Shown here: piece after piece, positions 57,151 through 64,000 of the stretch
Position numbering within the stretch: the stretch's first letter is position 1
Layout: every line of letters begins with the position of its first letter
NCBI GenBank assembly: GCA_020881915.1
Contig: JAJFPB010000007.1
Span: 3,720,001 to 3,784,000, forward strand
DNA: 64,000 nt
From: Paramyrothecium sp. XJ0827
Lineage: Eukaryota; Ascomycota; Sordariomycetes; Hypocreales; Stachybotryaceae
Direction of reading: 5' to 3'
Program-made: the position numbers and the translations under genes
Notes under the pieces: generated by a model
Databases searched by the model: none
The model's input: only the letters and a program-made list of their open reading frames with translations
What the model was told of the DNA's origin: nothing

Positions 57151-58864
57151 TCGGTTCAAGTCGCGCGGGAGCGGAGGTGACCAGGCCGCAGGCCGATTCA
57201 ACAGTCCTCCGGCCTCTAGAGCTCCGAACGGGAGACACCCGTCAGGATCCAAAGGCCATCTCGTAGGCTGAACGCTACGTCAGGTAGTGCAGCCCAACGG
57301 GCCGTCGGGGGATCAGTGTGGGAGGTCACTACCTTAGCTAGTTAGCTGGGGATGGGATGGTTGGGCTGCCGTCACCAGTAAGATTGTGATTCGTTTCGAA
57401 CGCTGTTCTGTGGTGGGTTTTTGGCATGTGGCCAGGCCCAAGTCCAGGCCCCTTCAGACGGACAACCCCATAATTTTCCCATCTTGCATAATGACGTTGA
57501 CCACTTTTGGTGTCTTAGCGCACAAACCTGGCCGCATTCCCTCTCCGTGTTTCTCCATTCCTGACAACCCTAATGTTGGAATACGCGTACAGTACCTACA
57601 TGGTTGGCCTTGGTGGGGTTACACCGCGCTTCTGATGGCTCAATCGTGCTGTCAATTCGACACGGCCGTCGCATGTTAGCGTCATGAGAGAGAGCCATGC
57701 GTCGCAGGGGAGAGTAGCGATTGGCTGCACTTTTCGCATCGCCTTCCCATGGTCAAATCGCATCCTGAAGAGGAAAGTCCCAAAGCAGTATATAGGGGGT
57801 TCTTTACGAAACATCAACCTCCTATTTGAGTCGAGTGCGGAAAATCCTCCGAATCGACGACGTAGTATTTCTCCTTGTCTCCTTGCCACTGAGTCCTAAA
57901 CCCCTCTCTCAGCTCCCTGAGCCGAGACTTCCAACTCCGCACAAATGAACAGAGGTACTACGTACGCAAACCGCATTCCCTTCTCGGCACACCTCATCGA
58001 AGTGGTCCACACCGAGTCAAGGCTGCAGGGCACAAAGACACCGGGCCGGTTTTTCTCGCACGGCGCCTTGTCCCGAACAAGCTTGGGAGCATACGAAAGC
58101 CAAGACGGAAAATTGCTCGGGTGCAAGAACGCACTTACTCGCATACCGAGTCGCATGGCCAAGGCTTCTGCGTGAATTTGTCGCGTTCCGACTGGGCAGC
58201 CAGCCGAGCGGGCGAACGAGGGGAACTCCAGGCTCAAGACTTCAGCACACCAGTGAGGTGAGATTGCAATTGCTTGCGTGCGAAAAGGACGTTTGTTCCT
58301 TAAAAGGAACCATTAAGCTGCTGCCTTGACACTAGGTCTTACTCGAGCGTCAGTGCTTGAAACAAAGGATTCTGAGTGCATGTGTGTGCAAGCTGTGCGA
58401 CAACCTTGCAGTAATCAAAGGTACAGTTTCCTCGTAGCAGCCGCCAAAAAGCATCAACGCGTCGGTCGGAGACATTGATCACCACGTTATAGCGGGAGCT
58501 AGTGCAAGCCTAACGGCCAGTTTGATGCTCAGCAATTTGTTTAAGCCAGTCTAAGATCTGATGAAGCTGTCTGTCAAATGATCATGCAGCTTGATTATGC
58601 TTAGGACGGCGGCAATCCATCATGATGCAAGCCACAGGCCGCCACCGGCATCAGCCACCCCCACTAAGGCAGCAACCGCCTCACTACCGGTCTCTGTACC
58701 CAGGCCCGTGGATCTCTCACCAGCCTCATTTCATCATCCCAAATCGGGCATCATCTTTCGCTCCAGAAAACGATCCCAAGTGCAAACCCGGGCATTTTGC
58801 AACCCCTGACGAGCATTTTGGATAGGCGCACGACTCTACAAGGCGCTTGAAAGACGCCAGCACC

Positions 58865-60274
58865 ATGAAGTTGATCGCGCGGAACGTCCCGAAGGACCTC
58901 GAGGACCAGCAGGTCTCTCTGCTGCCAGAAGATCCTGAGGACATGGTCAGTCAACATGCATCATTGTTGCCCCTCAACCCCACCCTTACCTTGGTCTCAT
59001 CACAACCACCGTCTCACTCATTCTTGAGAGCTGACGTTCCCGACGGCCTCAAGGTCTTGTCCTACTCCCTCTGATCAAAGGTTCATTCTTGAGATACCCC
59101 AGCCGCTGACAAAGAGCCTTCTCAGTGGCATGCCTACAACCTCATTGTTCCGGGCGACCTGGTCCACGGCCACGCTCTGCGCAAGGTCGTTTCTGTCAAC
59201 GCAGGCACGAACGCCTCGTCTTCGGAGCGCGTGCACACAGACCTGACCATCAAGGTCAAGTCTACCTTTTTCGACCCCGCCATCTCCTCCCTCCGCGTCT
59301 CTGGGGTTGTTGTCTCCGAGAACGACTATGTACCCTTAGGATCTCATCACACTCTGGACATCGAAGTCAGCCGTTCCTTTACCCTTATCAAGCCTGAAGG
59401 CTGGGACACGGTCGCCAAGGAAACCTTGTCGCAGGCACTCTCCGACGACAAGAATGGAGCCATGGCTGCGGTGGTCATGCAGGAAGGCCTCGCCAACATT
59501 TGTCTCATCACCCAATTCCGCACAGTCCTGAAGACTCGAGTAGAAAGCGTCGTTCCGAAGAAGCGCGATGCAGCCTCGGACCAGGATGCCGGCATGCGCC
59601 GTTTCTACGACAAGACCTTATCGTCTCTTCTAAGAGCCATGGATTTCTCCGAGTCCCGCCCTTTGTTGCTTGCGAGTCCTGGTTTCGTGGCGACGGATTT
59701 CAAGGCGTATATCGCGAAGCAAGGCCGCGACAAGTCAGACAAGGTCCTGACGGCCGTCGCAAAGCAGGCGACTGTGATCCACTCTAACACGGGGCACATC
59801 CACAGCTTGAACGAGGTACTCAAGAGCCCGGAAGTCCTAGCCAAGATGAAAGACATGAAGTTTGCTCGCGAGGCGCAGTACATCGATGCGTTCTTCGATC
59901 TTCTCAAGCTCGACGACGGTCGTGCATGGTACGGCTCCAGGGCAGTCGAACGGGCTGTTGCCGACGGCGCCGTGGGTCCTGGCGGCGGTGTCCTACTCAT
60001 CAACAACTCTCTGTTCCGCAGCGAAGATCTCGCGACCCGCAAGAAATATGTCGCGCTGGTGGATAAAGTCAAGGCTGATGGCGGCGAAGCCCGGATACTC
60101 AGCAGTGACCACGAAAGTGGCCAACGGCTGAAGATGATGGGCGACATCGCAGCCATGCTCAACTACCCGATGCTAGATCTGGATGACGACGACGAAGAGG
60201 AGGACACAGCGCCTGTCAATGGGGACAGGCGGCAGGAAGAAGAGGACATCGGTATGCTAGACAGCGTCATTTAG
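58865..60274 (+). CDS. DOM34: Dom34/pelota, no-go decay and ribosome rescue factor
   Basis: Exons 58865-58945 and 59126-60274 (intron starting GTCAGT, ending CTTCTCAG) give 409 residues. The start MKLIARNVPKDLEDQQVSLLPEDPEDMWHAYNLI is the pelota N-terminal Sm-like domain, split at D-M|W by the intron. The central and C-terminal eRF1-like domains have GLANICLITQFRTVLKTRVE, LLLASPGFVATDF, THSNTGHIHSLNEVL-like (here VIHSNTGHIHSLN) and GEARILSSDHESGQRL. There is no GGQ, as expected. The acidic tail is LDDDDEEED. Known role: with Hbs1 it enters the A site of stalled ribosomes and splits them. Length fits the family. Confidence 0.95.
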
Positions 60275-60724
60275 AGAATAGAGTCCTTCACGCCATTGTG
60301 CTCGACATCGGGGATCTCGTCAACCCCGCCTACCCTGGACAAGTGCCTAGAAACTGTGATCACCACCTTTCAGACCAGTGTTTGTTTTGGTCCTTTAGCA
60401 AGGACTAACCTGTTAAAGTGGAAGGACGGTAGAGAATTGGGAATGTTGAGATGCTCTCTACATTTCTAGTTCCTGGCCTAGACTCCTTCCACATTTGTGG
60501 TTGAAGAGAACATCAGCACGTCACACTTCGTACCCCGCTGGTTCGTGGGGTAACAATCGACTCTACACCTTGCCACAACGCCTCCCCGACATCCAACTGC
60601 ATCATTTCCTCACAAGACTTCGAGTGGAACTCAGAAGAGTAAACAATTGAATATTGAGCTCACGCTTCATACGTAGAATTTGTTACCCTGTCCGCCAGAT
60701 CCGCGCCCACGCACGCAGACCACC
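60275..60724. other. Intergenic: DOM34 3' side and AKR promoter
   Basis: 450 bp between two plus-strand genes. Nothing recognised inside. Confidence 0.55.
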
Positions 60725-61775
60725 ATGGCACCCAAACTGTCGCTTCAGTCCACCTTCAAACTCAAGTCTGGCTATGAGTTGCCACTGCTGGGATTCGGCG
60801 TAAGTATGCTCCAGGAGTCCAATGCACTGGGAAGTACGAGGCTAACAACAACTTCAGGTTTACCAGATGTGTGTGACGCCCTGTGAGCCGGGGAGCTTTC
60901 GCTGACTTGGGTGCAGGCCAAAGGAGAGTGCCACGGATCTGTGCAAGGAGGCCTTGAACATTGGGTACCGCCACGTGGGTAACCTTTTGCATTCAGGAGA
61001 CAATTTTCATGGCACTTACTGACTCTCGCAGATCGACTCGGCATCTGCTTACCGCAACCAGGGACAAGCTGCCGCATCAATCCCGGCCTCCGGCATTCCG
61101 CGTTCCGAGGTCTTCTTTACGACCAAGGTTCCACGCAGCGGTAAGCCTCTGGGATACCAGAACGTGCTCGAGCTTGTGGACACGGCGCTCGCCGAGACCA
61201 AGCTTGACTACTTGGATCTTGTGCTCATCCACTCACCCTACAGCGGCCCGCAGGCCCGCAAGGACTCGTGGCGTGCCCTCGTGGAGTCCGTCGAGGCGGG
61301 CAAGGTGAGGTCCATCGGCGTCTCCAACTACGGCGTGCACCACCTCGACGAGCTCGAGGCGTACATCAAGGAGCTTGAGGCCGAGCGAGGCGGCGCCCCA
61401 GGCAGCGGCGGCGTGCTGTCCGTGGGCCAGTGGGAGATACACCCGTGGCTCACGCGCCCTGACATCGTCAAGTGGTGCCAGCAGCGAGGCGTCGCCGTCC
61501 AGGCGTACTGTCCCATCGTGCGCGGCCAGAAGTTCGGCGACCCGGCCGTCAAGGCACTGGCGGACAAGTACGGCAAGACGGAGGCCCAGATCTTGCTGCG
61601 CTGGAGCCTTCAGAGGGGTTACGTGCCGCTGATCAAGTCGGCGACGCCGTCTCGGATTGCCGAGAACGCGGCGCTGTACGATTTCGAGCTTACGGACGAA
61701 GAGGTCGAGAAGCTCGCGACGAATGACTACAGTCCCTGTGCATGGGATCCGACCATCGAGCCGTTGGAAAAATAG
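60725..61775 (+). CDS. Aldo-keto reductase with an 11-nt microexon
   Basis: Four exons (60725-60799, 60858-60868, 60917-60974, 61032-61775) give 295 residues. Exon 2 encodes only VYQ plus part of the next codon. Joined start: MAPKLSLQSTFKLKSGYELP, LLGFGVYQ, then LCKEALNIGYRHIDSASAYRN. Catalytic tetrad of the family: Asp in IDSASAYRN, Tyr in SAYRN, Lys in FFTTKVP and His in LVLIHSPYSG. NADPH-binding segment near the end: GYVPLIKSATPSRIAEN. Known role: NAD(P)H-dependent reduction of aldehydes and ketones. The natural substrate cannot be told from sequence. The 48-nt third intron is short but in phase. The C-terminus ends EPLEK. Confidence 0.93.
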
Positions 61776-62940
61776 GGTCGCGTGAATTGAGGTGTAGGCA
61801 GTTGAGCTAAACGTGTTTTAATTACTTGTTGGCCTCAAAGTGCTGAAAGGGGGCAGGGGTGGCACAGTTGTGCTTCATGCATGTTGATAAGTTCTCGGGA
61901 ATTGTGGTGAGATTTTCCGAATTGAAACGAAGCTACTCGAAGTAATAGAGCTGAGAGAAATGAATGGACTTATCGAAATCCAGAGCCAAGTATCAGTCGA
62001 ATCTATCACAGAGTGACCCGGTGGAACTGCAGCTTCAGCAACCTCTGTGCTTCAATCAGTTAGATATTGAGAAACACCGTAACGGCATGACCGAGGCTCC
62101 AAAGATAACGCTGACGTCAATTTGCCGACGACGGCATTTTAATTTTGTTGGAGCTCACCCCTTGCCAAGGCGGGATTGCGTTCACAACCGTCAGCTGAAG
62201 CGCTCCCCCTGCCCCCCCAAGAGCTTATCTCGTCTCCCCACATGGAGCGCGTGAACAGCCGGGGCGCTGGAGATAACTCGAGATAACGTATCTTGCCCCT
62301 TGCAGACCCAGAGCTGTCGAGGGCCATGCGTTCACGGAATTCGGCCGAGACTTGCTGTATCACCACGACGGGGCGCGAGAATACGGGACGGGATGGGAAA
62401 TGCGACAGGCTTCGATGGCTCCCTCCGTAGACCAATCTGCCGACGGCATCCATATGGCCAAGACCTAAAACAACCAGATCGATAGCGAGGGCGAGAACTG
62501 TCAGTGCTGACAGCTTAGCTCCAGCTCTAGCCCGGGGCTTGATTACCTGCAACTAGCCTGATTGCAGTTAGGGGAGCTTGGTCCAAACCCTGCGTCCTCG
62601 ATCCAAGCAGGGCCGCGACCGGGGGCTTCGGGGTTGCCCGCCTGGCCCTTGACACCGGTGACCCGGTTTCCTCTTGATTGTTCCTGTTATCGTGCCTTTT
62701 GAATAAACCGTGTTGCAAATTGCTTTGCGCGGGTTCGAGTGAAAAAGGCGACGGCACGGCACAGCACGCACAGCTCTGGGATTGCGCTGCGAAGCACCCT
62801 CCACGTACATCATCGAGAGCTTCAGACGATCGATCGACTGACTCGAGACCCCATCCCTGCGCCCGCGCTCGTGTGACTTGCTCGCGTGCGACAAAACATA
62901 ACCACAATCACCTCTACACAACGAACGTCTCTTCGAAAAG
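61776..62940. other. Intergenic: AKR 3' side and permease promoter
   Basis: 1.17 kb. No supported gene. The segment just before 62941 has ACACAACG-type leader sequence. Confidence 0.55.
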
Positions 62941-64000
62941 ATGGAGGAAGGGACCGCCAACAACGCGACCAGCGGCGCCGACCAGGCCCTCGAGCGGCTC
63001 GGGTACAAGCGCGAGCTGCCGCGCACGCTCAGCATGATGAGCGTGCTCGGGCTGTCGTTCGCCATCATGGCGGTGCCGTTCGGGCTGTCGACGACGATGC
63101 AGCTGTCGCTGCCCAACGGGCAGGCCGTGACGGTGCTCTGGGGCTGGGTCATCGTGTCGTGCATCTCGCTGTGCATCGCGGCGTCGCTGGCCGAGATCTG
63201 CGCGTCGTACCCGACGTCGGGCGGCGTCTACTACTGGTCCGCCATGCTGAGCAGCAGCCCGATGGCCTCGTTCGTCGCGGGCTGGCTGACGCTCGTCGGC
63301 AACTGGACCGTCACCCTGAGCATCAACTTCTCCGGCGCCCAGCTGATCCTGAGCGCCATCTCCATCTTCAACGAGGACTTCGTCGCCAACCAGTGGCAGA
63401 CGGTCCTGTGCTTCTGGGCCGTCATGCTCGTCTGCGCCCTCGTCAACGCCTTCGGCTCCTCCCAGCTGCACCGCATCAACCAGATCTGCATCTACTGGAC
63501 CGCCGCGAGCGTCCTCATCATCATCGTCACCCTGCTGAGCATGGCCGACACCTACCGCTCCGCCAAGTACGTCTTCTCGCACTACGAGTCGACCAGCGGC
63601 TGGCCGAGCGGCTGGTCGTTCTTTGTTGGTCTGCTGCAAGGTGGGTTTTGTCCCTAGCTGATCCCAATGCTTGCCATACTGACTTTGTCTCCCCCCAGCG
63701 GCGTACACTTTAACAGGCTACGGCATGGTCGCTGCCATGTGCGAGGAGGTCGACGAGCCGGAGCGCCAGGTCCCCCAGGCCATGGTGCTGTCCGTGTTGG
63801 CTGCTGGCATCACCGGCGTCATCTACTTGATCCCCATCCTTTTCGTCCTGCCCGACATCCAACTCCTGCTGGGCGCCCCGAGCGGACAGCCGATCGGTCT
63901 CCTCTTCAAGACAGTCACTGGGTCTGCCGCGGGCGGCTTCGGCCTTCTCTTCCTGATCCTCGGCATCCTGTTCTTCGCCGGCATCGGTGCCCTCACGGCC
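62941..64000 (+). CDS. Amino acid/polyamine/choline (APC) permease, partial at right edge
   Basis: Exon 1 is 62941-63640. A 58-nt intron (GTGGGT..CCCCCCAG) leads to exon 2 from 63699 to the window end, still open. The joined frame starts MEEGTANNATSGADQALERL, then GYKRELPRTLSMMSVLGLSF as a long first helix, SYPTSGGVYYWSAML, NWTVTLSINFSGAQLI, and after the splice TGYGMVAAMCEEVDEPERQ. These are the signatures of fungal APC transporters such as the choline permease Hnm1 and GABA permeases. Several transmembrane helices are evident. Known role: proton-coupled uptake of nitrogenous solutes at the plasma membrane. Substrate is not set by sequence at this level. The C-terminus is beyond the window. 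Confidence 0.9.

Larger units (their letters stand above)
55934..58864. promoter_or_regulatory. 2.9 kb divergent intergenic region, WD40 gene / DOM34
   Basis: No supported gene. It contains a GCGAT microsatellite and a dense cluster of GGTACC palindromes, both listed separately. Short frames on both strands have no recognisable domain. The WD40 gene start and the DOM34 start are divergent, so both promoters lie here. Confidence 0.55.

Noticed and set aside
62914..63708. Minus-strand frame of 264 codons over the permease
   Set aside because: Antisense shadow of the permease exon with a repetitive Gly/Asp/Arg composition.
1..64000. tRNA, rRNA or CRISPR features
   Set aside because: A read for T-arm-like GGTTCGA contexts gave no cloverleaf I could support. 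No repeat-spacer array is present, and none is expected in a fungal nuclear genome.

Overview
This 64 kb window is nuclear DNA of a filamentous ascomycete (Pezizomycotina), most likely a sordariomycete. Genes carry short introns, mostly 48-90 nt, with GT..AG ends and CTAAC/CTGAC-like branch sites. Intergenic spaces are long, coding DNA is GC-rich, and many products are fungus-specific (Kre2/Ktr mannosyltransferase, multi-LysM protein, killer-toxin-like GH18 chitinase, Helo-like protein, CBM1 protein). I rebuilt 23 protein genes by joining reading frames across splice sites and checking phase. The gene at each end is cut by the window edge. I saw no rRNA, tRNA, CRISPR array or transposon.

Region 1 (1-30 kb) is mostly conserved cell biology: MVP1 sorting nexin (partial), mitochondrial ribosomal protein uL15m, a GT15 mannosyltransferase, a DUF4604 protein, cytochrome c oxidase subunit 4, a TesB-type acyl-CoA thioesterase, a small kinase-like protein and a DUF5923/DUF4449 protein. 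A 4.3 kb stretch without a convincing gene follows, then a conserved orphan, OHCU decarboxylase (urate breakdown), PRP19 (splicing ubiquitin ligase), a RING protein with SUMO-interacting motifs, and a protein with a good PCNA-binding (PIP) box.

Region 2 (30-48 kb) looks accessory. It holds a six-exon Helo-like protein with faint ankyrin-like repeats, a 798-residue LysM protein, and a chitinase of about 1780 residues with two CBM18 modules. The LysM and chitinase genes are divergent around a 1.1 kb shared intergenic space. An orphan and a secreted CBM1 protein follow. The LysM/chitinase pairing recalls killer-toxin-like chitinases. The chitinase tail is studded with dibasic Kex2-type sites, which suggests proteolytic maturation. 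This is the part of the window I would examine first.

Region 3 (48-64 kb) returns to conserved genes: RRB1 ribosome-assembly WD40 protein, a thioredoxin, a large DGR2/WDR44-like WD40 protein, DOM34 (ribosome rescue), an aldo-keto reductase with an 11-nt microexon, and an APC-family permease cut by the right edge. Upstream of the large WD40 gene lies a 2.9 kb gap with six GGTACC palindromes inside 500 bp.

Exon boundaries come from reading splice sites by eye. Coordinates given are gene spans, and exons are listed in each entry.
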